A stretch of DNA of 6,076 nucleotides from Candidatus Nomurabacteria bacterium (GTDB lineage: Bacteria; Patescibacteriota; Minisyncoccia; Phycocordibacterales; UBA9973): contig JADLCZ010000059.1 in NCBI GenBank assembly GCA_020846955.1, forward strand, positions 1 through 6,076. The letters run 5' to 3'. Every line of letters starts with the position of its first letter. The stretch's first letter is position 1. The notes beneath the pieces were generated by a model. The model made no database searches, was not told the DNA's origin, and was given only the letters and a program-made list of their open reading frames with translations. The translations under genes were made by a program, and so were the position numbers. Below are positions 1-5,548 of this stretch, piece after piece.

Positions 1-89
1 GCTGTCTGTGTAGCTGATATATCACTCGCAAAACACTTGATTATTTTATTGACCTTTGTTTGAGTAATTCGTTTGAATTTATATGGCAT
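1..89 (-). CDS. Probable IS1595/ISXO2-family transposase, N-terminal fragment (cut by window edge)
   Basis: An open frame starts at ATG 89-87 and runs to the window edge without a stop, giving 29 complete codons. The peptide starts MPYKFKRITQ and contains KVNKIIKCFASDISATQT. A basic start, then a KxxxIIxCF helix and a (D)ISATQTA turn, is how I remember the N-terminal helix-turn-helix region of IS1595/ISXO2-type DDE transposases beginning; this is recall, not a search. The catalytic core lies outside the window. The start is supported by an extended -10 (TGCTAAAAT) ending six bases before the ATG. There is no Shine-Dalgarno sequence. The gene follows the phosphoribosyltransferase gene on the same strand by nine bases. 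The weak point is the short length: a chance open frame of this size is possible, but the motif and the promoter spacing argue against it. Confidence 0.6.
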   Translation of the reverse strand, partial: MPYKFKRITQTKVNKIIKCFASDISATQT

Positions 90-95
90 TTCTAG

Positions 96-104
96 ATTTT
101 AGCA
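96..104 (-). promoter_or_regulatory. Extended -10 promoter of the transposase gene
   Basis: On the minus strand TGC-TAAAAT (104 to 96) is an extended -10 with five of six consensus bases. It ends six bases before the ATG at 89. The -35 region is poor. The first three bases of the hexamer are the TAA stop codon of the upstream phosphoribosyltransferase gene. With this spacing the transcript should start at or beside the ATG. Confidence 0.45.
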
Positions 105-1208
105 TGATTTTGCTAGTCTAGAGCCTTCATTAAATATTCCTAACTGTCCAACTGTAACTGATTGAGCATTGGTATTGCGTATCTCCTCATAGAGTCTAAT
201 TGATGTTTCTATTTGGCGTTTTGAAAATTCTTTCCACATCTCACCAGTCATGCGCCATGCCAATGAATGATAATCGCCAATATACATTGACCTAGATGAT
301 CCTACAATATCTGGCTTAAAATTTGGTAACTGAACTGACCGTAATACATCAATGAGCTCCTCCATATTTGCTTCAGAGCCAACTATTTGTGATACTTTAT
401 TCATTAATTCTCCATCATTAAATTCAAGCTGGAGTGTAAATATTTCACTTCGTAATTGATCTTTATCTTTGTTAGATAAATATTTTTTTAAACTGTTTGA
501 GATTTGTAAAATTTGTTCGCTGTCTGTAACCGAACCCTTTAGATGTGGGGCTCCACTACCAGGTACGGCAAGAAAGTTTTTAAGTTCGTATGCCTCTACA
601 TCTTTAGCGGGATCAAGTTGGTATCCAGCATACACGGGCAACTTTTTCCCTGAAATTTCGAATTCATCTTCTGGCTTATTTGTTATAGTAACACCGATTG
701 CGCAAACCTTTATTCCTGCATCTGTTAAATATGGTACCACTCTTGAAAATGTCCAGCCTGTAGTTAAAAGGTCATCCAACAAGACAACCTCTTTCCCATA
801 AAATTTTTCAGTTAGCTGTTCTCTCTGCAAACCTATATTTTCACCTTTACCAGTTACAGGTCCCATCCCCTTTACCAATTGTGTAGGATACAAACGACCA
901 CGAGAAACATCAAATGGTGCACTCTCGATCTTTGATATTGCATTTCTGAAAGCGTGGTAATCTAAATATATAGCCCCTTTTCCGCGAACTTCTTTTGTGA
1001 CATTGGAAGCAAGCTGTTCGGCATCTTTATGAACTATTTCAAATTTGAATTCCTTGTATGCATCCGACAGATTATCTAGAGTCTCTCTTATGGCTTTTTC
1101 AATAGCAAAGTTTGGTAATACCAATCCTTCAAACTCTGTGAGTGCCGATCTGACCTGATCTAAGTAAATCATTTTGTTTGGCAATTTTTCCATTTTGTTC
1201 ATATTCAT
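99..1208 (-). CDS. Phosphoribosyltransferase-domain protein with unknown C-terminal half
   Basis: This 369-residue protein belongs to the type I phosphoribosyltransferase fold. The diagnostic PRPP-binding loop is VVLLDDLLTTGWT at residues 141-153: a hydrophobic strand, two acidic residues, then TTGxT. A strand and loop suited to substrate binding precede it (GAIYLDYHAFRNAI near 78-91, then RGRLYP at 103-108), and a hydrophobic strand follows (VCAIGVTIT, 168-176). I do not recognise residues 225-369; they look helical and contain a second LPNF (294-297) echoing LPNF at 31-34. Family members move a phosphoribosyl group between PRPP and a base, or act as regulators; the substrate cannot be read here. 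A base-salvage role beside guaB-purA is possible but unproved, since a tRNA and separate promoters intervene. The start at 1208 is preferred because a promoter ends seven bases before it, though in-frame ATGs also lie at codons 3 and 6. The last nine codons (GSRLAKSC with its preceding residue context) may derive from an insertion-sequence end. Confidence 0.8.
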   Translation of the reverse strand: MNMNKMEKLPNKMIYLDQVRSALTEFEGLVLPNFAIEKAIRETLDNLSDAYKEFKFEIVHKDAEQLASNVTKEVRGKGAIYLDYHAFRNAISKIESAPFDVSRGRLYPTQLVKGMGPVTGKGENIGLQREQLTEKFYGKEVVLLDDLLTTGWTFSRVVPYLTDAGIKVCAIGVTITNKPEDEFEISGKKLPVYAGYQLDPAKDVEAYELKNFLAVPGSGAPHLKGSVTDSEQILQISNSLKKYLSNKDKDQLRSEIFTLQLEFNDGELMNKVSQIVGSEANMEELIDVLRSVQLPNFKPDIVGSSRSMYIGDYHSLAWRMTGEMWKEFSKRQIETSIRLYEEIRNTNAQSVTVGQLGIFNEGSRLAKSC

Positions 1209-1215
1209 ATAAATG

Positions 1216-1244
1216 AGTTTATCAGAATATTTGTATTTTGTCGA
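1216..1244 (-). promoter_or_regulatory. Promoter of the phosphoribosyltransferase gene
   Basis: Reading the minus strand, the -35 is TCGACA (1244-1239, five of six consensus bases), the spacer is 17 bp, and the -10 is TAAACT (1221-1216, four of six), preceded by TGA to make an extended -10. Only seven bases separate the -10 from the ATG at 1208, so the message is probably leaderless or nearly so. Confidence 0.6.
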
Positions 1245-1290
1245 TAATAGCTTACTTTTGTTATATAGAGCATTGCTTGAAAGTGGAATT

Positions 1291-1319
1291 TTGCTATTTT
1301 GATCATATTTTGCTAATAT
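1291..1319 (+). promoter_or_regulatory. Promoter of the tRNA-Asn gene
   Basis: The -35 is TTGCTA (1291-1296) and the -10 is TAATAT (1314-1319), separated by 17 bp; TGC before the -10 makes it extended. The mature tRNA begins 11 bases after the -10, so the 5' leader removed by RNase P would be very short. This promoter and that of the phosphoribosyltransferase gene are back to back and fill the 121-bp gap 1209-1329, which holds no gene. Confidence 0.6.
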
Positions 1320-1329
1320 GTTCTAGTAT

Positions 1330-1401
1330 TCCCCTGTAGCTCAGCGGTAGAGCAGAGAACTGTTAATTCTAAGGTCGCAGGTTCGATCCCTGCCGGGGGA
1401 G
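1330..1401 (+). tRNA. tRNA-Asn (anticodon GTT), CCA not encoded
   Basis: The full cloverleaf can be folded by eye. The acceptor stem pairs TCCCCTG (1330-1336) with CGGGGGA (1394-1400), including one T-G wobble. The D stem is GCTC/GAGC with the AGCGGTA loop. The anticodon stem GAGAA/TTCTA (outermost pair mismatched) carries the loop CTGTTAA with anticodon GTT at 1362-1364. The T arm is GCAGG-TTCGATC-CCTGC. The discriminator base is G1401, as in other bacterial tRNA-Asn. The next bases are CAT, so CCA must be added after transcription. It is the only gene besides the 139-residue protein on the plus strand. Confidence 0.95.
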
Positions 1402-1407
1402 CATAAT

Positions 1408-1434
1408 AAAAAAGCACCATATTGGTGCTTTTTT
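1408..1434. terminator. Bidirectional rho-independent terminator between tRNA-Asn and the DoxX-like gene
   Basis: The stem GCACCA/TGGTGC (1414-1419 with 1423-1428) closes a TAT loop and is flanked by six A on the left and six T on the right, so both strands carry a hairpin followed by a T run. It lies seven bases after the tRNA and 13 bases beyond the stop of the converging DoxX-like gene, and should end both transcripts. Confidence 0.85.
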
Positions 1435-1447
1435 ATTTGTAAACTTT

Positions 1448-1807
1448 TTATTCTTTCTTCATCAAATAGTAGAGTGCGAGCGGTGCTCCGGCATTTGCCA
1501 AGCGCTCTACAAAGTCCCAAATTGGCAAGCCTACAAGTGGACGCATGATTGCTGTCCATAGGCCCCATATTGCCATCCACATTATAAGAGGACGAATTGG
1601 TTTTACTAATACTAAAATAGCAAGCAATATGTCCATTATCCCAACAAGGAGAATGATTGTTCCTGCTAATGACGCATCAACCCCGAGAAGGTCTTGTGTC
1701 CACCCTACCCACTGTTCCTTGCCTTGTATTCCAAACATTCCATGGCCGAGAAATTCTCCGGCAACAGCAATGCGTAGAATCCACATAATCTTTTTATCAT
1801 TGTTCAT
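1448..1807 (-). CDS. Small DoxX-like integral membrane protein
   Basis: A 119-residue, very hydrophobic protein with about four membrane segments: roughly residues 8-24, 44-68, 71-92 and 102-116. The first segment includes LRIAVAGEFLGHGMFGI, which resembles the opening helix of DoxX-like proteins (LRI...F..HG). It ends in a basic MKKE tail. DoxX-like proteins are a loose family of small membrane proteins, some tied to redox or stress roles; no substrate or active residue is visible here, so only the family is suggested. The gene lies 48 bp after purA with no terminator between, so it can be read as the third gene of the guaB-purA unit, and it also has its own extended -10. An in-frame TAA 15 bases upstream (codon at 1825-1823) blocks any longer start. 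No Shine-Dalgarno sequence precedes the ATG. Confidence 0.7.
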   Translation of the reverse strand: MNNDKKIMWILRIAVAGEFLGHGMFGIQGKEQWVGWTQDLLGVDASLAGTIILLVGIMDILLAILVLVKPIRPLIMWMAIWGLWTAIMRPLVGLPIWDFVERLANAGAPLALYYLMKKE

Positions 1808-1838
1808 AACAAAATAAAATAATTATCTAATAAGTTAT

Positions 1839-1847
1839 ATTATACCA
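1839..1847 (-). promoter_or_regulatory. Extended -10 promoter before the DoxX-like gene
   Basis: On the minus strand TGG-TATAAT (1847-1839) is a perfect extended -10. No good -35 is present at 17-19 bp; the region that would hold it is the end of purA. The -10 ends 31 bases before the ATG, so this is the one protein-gene promoter here predicted to give a normal short leader. Confidence 0.5.
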
Positions 1848-1855
1848 CAAAAAGT

Positions 1856-3181
1856 TTATTTTAGTATAAGATCATCTTTGCCAGCGCCTACAGAGATTAT
1901 AGAAAGCGGTATGCCAACTTGAGTTTCGATAAATTCGAGATACACTCTCGCTTGTTCGGGTAGTTCTTCGTATTTCTTTATCCCCTCGGATTTTTGTCCC
2001 TGCCAATTTTTGAAATCTGTATATACAGGGACTACATTATCATTCTCGGTTACAAGATTGAAATCAATCGTATTCTTCTCTACCCCATTGACCATATAAT
2101 GTGTACAAATTTTCAAATCCTCTTTCATTAAGTCGAAAATGTCGAGTTTGGTTAATACCATAGATGTCGCACCATTGAGGGCTATAGCATAGCGTAGAGT
2201 GGGTAGATCAAGCCATGCCACATTGCGAGGCCGGCCAGTACGCGCTCCACGCTCATGGGCAACTTCTTGCAAATAAGCTTCAAGCTCCGCTCCCACCCGT
2301 GTGGCAAGTGGTCCACCACCGACTCGTGTCGTATACGCCTTGAGGACTCCATAAACATTTTTTGTGTATTGCGCACCAATACCAAGCTCTGATGACGCAG
2401 CACTAGCTAATGTACGAGATGATGTCACAAATGGATATGTACCAAATGATATGTCGAGCATTGTAGCTTGTGCACCTTCGGCTAGGACCTTTTTACCTTT
2501 TTGCAAATAATCATTTACAAATGCAGATGAGTTCACAAAATTATTTTTATATTGCTTGATGTATTCAATTGCCGAAAAAAATTGCTCTGTCATTGTTGCA
2601 AGCTCTACGGTTGCATCATAGTTGTATAATTCCATCAAGATTTTGCAATGCTTAGCAACTTGCCTATCATAAATATCTTTGAAGTTCGGTTGCAGTATAT
2701 CTCCTACTCGTACACCTTCTCGCCCTGCCTTGTCACGATATACTGGGCAAATACCCATTTGAGTTGAGCCAATCTTGTTGTCCCCTTTGGCCATCTCCTC
2801 GGCCTTGTCCATCAATAAATGCGTAGGAAGAATTATATGTACACCTGTGCCAATAAAAAGATTATTTTTAACATCTGCTCCATACTTTATAACCTTTTCA
2901 ATTTCTTCTTTTAATAAAACTGGGTTGACTACCATACCATCTGCACAAAGTGATGGTCCCGAGAATATTCCACATGAAATAGTATTGAGTACAACGCTCT
3001 CACTATTTATATAAATAGTGTGGCCTGCATTTGGTCCACCATTGAACCGACATACAAGGTCGTAGCTATCTGCTAAGTACTGTACAATTTTGCCCTTACC
3101 TTCATCACCATAAAATAGTCCGATGAGCACATCAAGATTACCTACACTACCGCCTCGTATATCTTTATTTTTGAGTTCCAT
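1856..3181 (-). CDS. purA: Adenylosuccinate synthetase
   Basis: PurA joins IMP and aspartate using GTP to give adenylosuccinate, the first step from IMP to AMP. At 441 residues it is close to the usual length (E. coli about 432). The GTP/IMP loop GDEGKGK is at 25-31 with the catalytic Asp26, and NAGHT at 51-55 carries the catalytic His54. Further marks are KAGREG (151-156) with the Arg matching the IMP-contacting Arg143 of E. coli, FGTYPFVTSS (246-255), GVLKAYTTRVGGGP (278-291), TGRPR (315-319) and TKLD (344-347). It is divergent in places: the family TTGRGIGP is STQMGICP at 139-146, and the C-terminal GPxR is GAGK. Asp26 argues against the phage PurZ variant, which lacks that residue. The start ATG follows the guaB stop by one base (TAA-T-ATG) without a ribosome binding site, implying translational coupling. 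The AMP-forming partner purB is not in the window. Confidence 0.95.
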   Translation of the reverse strand: MELKNKDIRGGSVGNLDVLIGLFYGDEGKGKIVQYLADSYDLVCRFNGGPNAGHTIYINSESVVLNTISCGIFSGPSLCADGMVVNPVLLKEEIEKVIKYGADVKNNLFIGTGVHIILPTHLLMDKAEEMAKGDNKIGSTQMGICPVYRDKAGREGVRVGDILQPNFKDIYDRQVAKHCKILMELYNYDATVELATMTEQFFSAIEYIKQYKNNFVNSSAFVNDYLQKGKKVLAEGAQATMLDISFGTYPFVTSSRTLASAASSELGIGAQYTKNVYGVLKAYTTRVGGGPLATRVGAELEAYLQEVAHERGARTGRPRNVAWLDLPTLRYAIALNGATSMVLTKLDIFDLMKEDLKICTHYMVNGVEKNTIDFNLVTENDNVVPVYTDFKNWQGQKSEGIKKYEELPEQARVYLEFIETQVGIPLSIISVGAGKDDLILK

Positions 3182-3182
3182 A

Positions 3183-4661
3183 TTATTTTGTATAGTTAGG
3201 AGCTTCTTTTGTAATCGTTACATCATGAGGGTGGCTCTCGCGTATACCACTTGCAGTAATTTTGGTAAATTCAGCTGTCCATAATTCCTTGATATTCTTC
3301 GCACCTACATAGCCCATACCAGCACGCAAGCCCCCGACATATTGATATACAATTTCTGAAAGTGGACCCTTATAAGGCACGATACCTACGATTCCCTCTG
3401 GGACTAATTTGCTAGCCTCTTTCTCTTTGTCTTGGAAATAGCGGTCCTTGGATCCTTCTTGCATGGCCTCGATTGATCCCATACCTCGGTAGCTCTTGAA
3501 TTTGCGACCGTCAAGCAATACTATCTCTCCTGGAGCCTCATCGGTACCTGCAAAGAGTGATCCTGCCATTATAAGTGACGCCCCTCCTACAAGTGCCTTT
3601 ACCATATCACCACTATAGCGTATGCCACCATCGGCAATTACTGGTATATCATATTTGGCTTTTTTAAGCGCCTTGGCTACATTCATAACAGCAGAGAGTT
3701 GTGGTACTCCAATACCTGCAATAATACGAGTAGTACAAATTGAGCCAGGACCTACTCCCACCTTTACAGCATCTGCCCCTGCACGAGCAATTGTTATAGC
3801 ACCCTCGCCTGTTGCAACATTACCTACAATTAATTGTACGTTTTTATATTTCTTCTTCAGATTTTTTGTAGCATCGATTATACCTTTGGATTCACCATGA
3901 GCACTATCAAGAACAAGGACATCTACTCCTGCATTTATCAATGTGCCTGCTCTCTCCAAGAGATCAGCTCCTACCCCAACAGCACCACCAACACGTAATC
4001 GTCCACGATTGTCTCGACAAGCGTTTGGATGAGCCTCAGCCTTCAAAATATCTTTGTAAGTTATCAATCCCACAAGCACACCCTTCTTGTCAGTAATTGG
4101 AAGTTTCTTGATTTTGTTTTGTTCAAGAATATTTTTTGCATCTACCAATGAGCAATTCTCTTTAGCAGTAATTGGATTCTTTGTCATTATGTCTTGAATT
4201 TTCTTTGATAAATCTGTCTCGGAACGAAGGTCACGACTTGTAACAATACCCACGAGCATACCATTATGCTCTACGATTGGCACACCACCGATACTTTTGT
4301 CATCCATAAGCTTGCGAGCTTCAATGAGTGTTGCATCTGGATACAATTTAAAAGGGTCCTCGATGATTGCATTCTCCGAGCGTTTAACTTTTGCTATCTC
4401 TTTGGCTTGACGCTCGATGCTCATGTTCTTGTGTATAATACCCAAGCCTCCAGCTTGTGCTATGGCAATAGCAAGGCGAGATTCTGTCACTGTATCCATT
4501 GCAGCAGATATGATTGGAATATTGAGAGTAATACTCTTTGTAAGTTTTGTAGCAATTGCAACATCACGAGGCAAAATCTCGGAGTATCTAGGTACTATCA
4601 AGACATCATCAAAGGTTAGAGATTCTTTAATTTCTGATTTTTTATTGGGTATTTTATTCAT
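3183..4661 (-). CDS. guaB: IMP dehydrogenase
   Basis: GuaB oxidises IMP to XMP with NAD+, the committed step toward GMP. The 492-residue length is typical of bacterial enzymes (E. coli 488). The barrel opens with LTFDDVLIVP (15-24) and AAMDTVTE (53-60). Two CBS domains, which bind purine nucleotides and regulate the enzyme, are inserted at about 98-206 (GGVPIV at 125-130, KKLPIT at 185-190). The catalytic loop GPGSICTTR (304-312) holds the nucleophile Cys309. Phosphate- and base-binding segments DSAHGES (252-258) and ADGGIRYSGD (343-352) follow, and the flap MGSIEAM...GSKDRYFQ (394-410) has the catalytic Arg407-Tyr408 pair. All key residues are present. It is the first gene of the guaB-purA unit. 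The start ATG lies six bases after a perfect -10, and no other ATG, GTG or TTG exists before the conserved domain, so the message is probably leaderless. Confidence 0.97.
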   Translation of the reverse strand: MNKIPNKKSEIKESLTFDDVLIVPRYSEILPRDVAIATKLTKSITLNIPIISAAMDTVTESRLAIAIAQAGGLGIIHKNMSIERQAKEIAKVKRSENAIIEDPFKLYPDATLIEARKLMDDKSIGGVPIVEHNGMLVGIVTSRDLRSETDLSKKIQDIMTKNPITAKENCSLVDAKNILEQNKIKKLPITDKKGVLVGLITYKDILKAEAHPNACRDNRGRLRVGGAVGVGADLLERAGTLINAGVDVLVLDSAHGESKGIIDATKNLKKKYKNVQLIVGNVATGEGAITIARAGADAVKVGVGPGSICTTRIIAGIGVPQLSAVMNVAKALKKAKYDIPVIADGGIRYSGDMVKALVGGASLIMAGSLFAGTDEAPGEIVLLDGRKFKSYRGMGSIEAMQEGSKDRYFQDKEKEASKLVPEGIVGIVPYKGPLSEIVYQYVGGLRAGMGYVGAKNIKELWTAEFTKITASGIRESHPHDVTITKEAPNYTK

Positions 4662-4667
4662 AAATTG

Positions 4668-4696
4668 ATTATAATCTTTTATCTAATTTGAGTCAA
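4668..4696 (-). promoter_or_regulatory. Strong promoter of the guaB-purA operon, leaderless geometry
   Basis: The minus strand carries -35 TTGACT (4696-4691, five of six), a 17-bp spacer, and -10 TATAAT (4673-4668, perfect). The sequence between -10 and ATG is only CAATTT, so the expected transcription start falls on the A of the guaB start codon. The -35 also overlaps the foot of the terminator of the gene upstream. Confidence 0.8.
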
Positions 4697-4732
4697 AAAA
4701 ATCCCCTTTTATTAATTGGGGATTTTTTTGAC
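4692..4732 (-). terminator. Rho-independent terminator of the exported-protein gene
   Basis: A perfect 15-bp inverted repeat, GTCAAAAAAATCCCC at 4692-4706 and its complement at 4718-4732, encloses an 11-base loop. Four G-C pairs sit at the loop end, flanked by seven A and seven T, so it can work on either strand. It starts just past the stop codon of the exported-protein gene and its distal end is the -35 region of guaB. Confidence 0.85.
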
Positions 4733-4736
4733 ATTA

Positions 4737-5417
4737 TTAATGATGCGCGACAGTATGCACTTCGTGACTACCTTGTTTTCTAAATTGTCGTATTAGAATA
4801 ATAATTATTAGCAGTAAGAAGAATACACAAATCCATTCCCATACAGTATCTGGCATAAATGTATTGCTCCCTTGTAATGACAATGCTGACAAACTATTTG
4901 CACTTAAACCAGATGCTTGGTCACTATTTACCCTCTCATTACTAACATTTGTTGTAGTAGTGTTTGTATCATTTGCTCTAGTTGTTGTGTTTGTTGCTGT
5001 TTTGTTATTTGTAGTTGTTTTTGTAGTTGTTGTATTTTTATTTGTTGTAGTGTTAGTATTTGCTCCGTTTGTAGTATTAGTAGTATTTACAGGACCATTA
5101 TATGGTGATCCTGTGTTGTCGTAGTATGTACCTCCGTATTGTGTACCATATGTACTTGCTATTGGGCTACCATAATTTGAATTAGCATTGTATTGAGTTG
5201 AATTTATATTTGCATAATTTGTTTCTCTGTAATACATACCACCACCGTCGGATACAATACGAGATCCAGTTGAGATATTATTACTATAATTGTTTGTATA
5301 ACAATTAGTACTACCGTTATAATACGGTTCACAATAAGCAGCATTTGCTGTTTGAGATAAGCCCAAAAATATTACAAAAATGCCGAGAAATATTAGGTTT
5401 TTCTTTAAATTATTCAT
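4737..5417 (-). CDS. Exported Tyr/Asn/Thr-rich protein with C-terminal membrane anchor
   Basis: No known family is recognised. The 226-residue protein starts with a signal peptide: basic NNLKK, a hydrophobic core LIFLGIFVIFLGL (8-20), and a likely cleavage after ANA (24-26). Residues 28-108 are rich in Tyr, Asn, Ser and Gly with two cysteines (29, 39). Residues 111-158 are almost pure Thr/Asn with a few Lys, a flexible stalk. Near the end FMPDTVW (187-193) precedes a strong membrane helix (194-209) and a basic stretch RQFRKQ, followed by a His-containing tail. This order (short Pro motif, helix, basic tail) resembles a sortase sorting signal, but MPDTV is not a standard LPxTG, so a plain C-terminal anchor is equally likely. 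The protein is probably displayed outside the membrane. The longer frame opening with TTG at 5453 is rejected as start because that TTG is the first half of the -35 box; the ATG at 5417 directly precedes the signal peptide. Confidence 0.8.
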   Translation of the reverse strand: MNNLKKNLIFLGIFVIFLGLSQTANAAYCEPYYNGSTNCYTNNYSNNISTGSRIVSDGGGMYYRETNYANINSTQYNANSNYGSPIASTYGTQYGGTYYDNTGSPYNGPVNTTNTTNGANTNTTTNKNTTTTKTTTNNKTATNTTTRANDTNTTTTNVSNERVNSDQASGLSANSLSALSLQGSNTFMPDTVWEWICVFFLLLIIIILIRQFRKQGSHEVHTVAHH

Positions 5418-5423
5418 ATGGGT

Positions 5424-5453
5424 ATTATAGCATAGTCGATACCACTTTGTCAA
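5424..5453 (-). promoter_or_regulatory. Near-consensus promoter of the exported-protein gene, leaderless geometry
   Basis: The minus strand has a perfect -35 TTGACA (5453-5448), an 18-bp spacer and a perfect -10 TATAAT (5429-5424), extended by TGC. Only ACCCAT separates the -10 from the ATG at 5417. It is the best match to consensus in the window and predicts strong expression from a leaderless transcript. Confidence 0.85.
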
Positions 5454-5454
5454 G

Positions 5455-5488
5455 CCCCCACCACTTTTTGATTGAAAAGTGGTGGGGG
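5455..5488. repeat. Perfect 14-bp inverted repeat between divergent promoters
   Basis: CCCCCACCACTTTT at 5455-5468 is complementary to 5475-5488 around a six-base loop TGATTG, and the right arm runs on as G to 5491. Four more C at 5498-5501 could pair with the last G residues as an alternative small hairpin. Neither strand has a T run after the stem, so it is not a standard terminator. It begins one base upstream of the -35 box of the exported-protein gene and lies upstream of both divergent start sites. An operator, or a relic of a terminator, is possible. Confidence 0.75.
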
Positions 5489-5531
5489 GGGTTAAATCCC
5501 CTTTAAAATATGATTAATTCTAGAGACTCTA

Positions 5532-5540
5532 TGATATAAT
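5532..5540 (+). promoter_or_regulatory. Extended -10 promoter of the cytidylyltransferase-like gene
   Basis: TGA-TATAAT at 5532-5540 is a perfect extended -10. No convincing -35 lies 16-18 bp upstream. Eight bases (TTCAATAT) separate it from the ATG at 5549, so the transcript should have no leader or one of a base or two. Confidence 0.65.
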
Positions 5541-5548
5541 TTCAATAT

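Larger units (their letters stand above)
1..125 (-). mobile_element. Candidate end of an IS1595-type insertion sequence
   Basis: The probable transposase start lies only 36 bases inside position 125, where the minus strand reads GGCTCTAGACTAGCAAAATC. A GGC-initial terminal repeat a few tens of bases before the transposase start would be normal for an insertion sequence. The stretch is also locally structured: the palindrome TCTAGA occurs at 91-96 and again at 117-122. The second terminal repeat and any 8-bp target duplication are outside the window, so the boundary at 125 is a guess from one end only. Confidence 0.35.

Noticed and set aside
1209..1329. Riboswitch or attenuator before the phosphoribosyltransferase gene.
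   Set aside because: The predicted transcript starts at the ATG, so there is no leader to fold, and no aptamer-like pairing is visible.
1341..1580. Minus-strand frame of 79 codons across the tRNA and the end of the DoxX-like gene, containing a CSPGRDRTCDLRINS-type peptide.
   Set aside because: This peptide is the familiar mistranslation of the antisense strand of a tRNA gene and overlaps the terminator.
4864..5124. Plus-strand frames rich in Val, Phe and Cys opposite the Thr/Asn-rich region.
   Set aside because: They are antisense products of the ACN/AAY codon repeats in the exported protein; no promoter or start context supports them.
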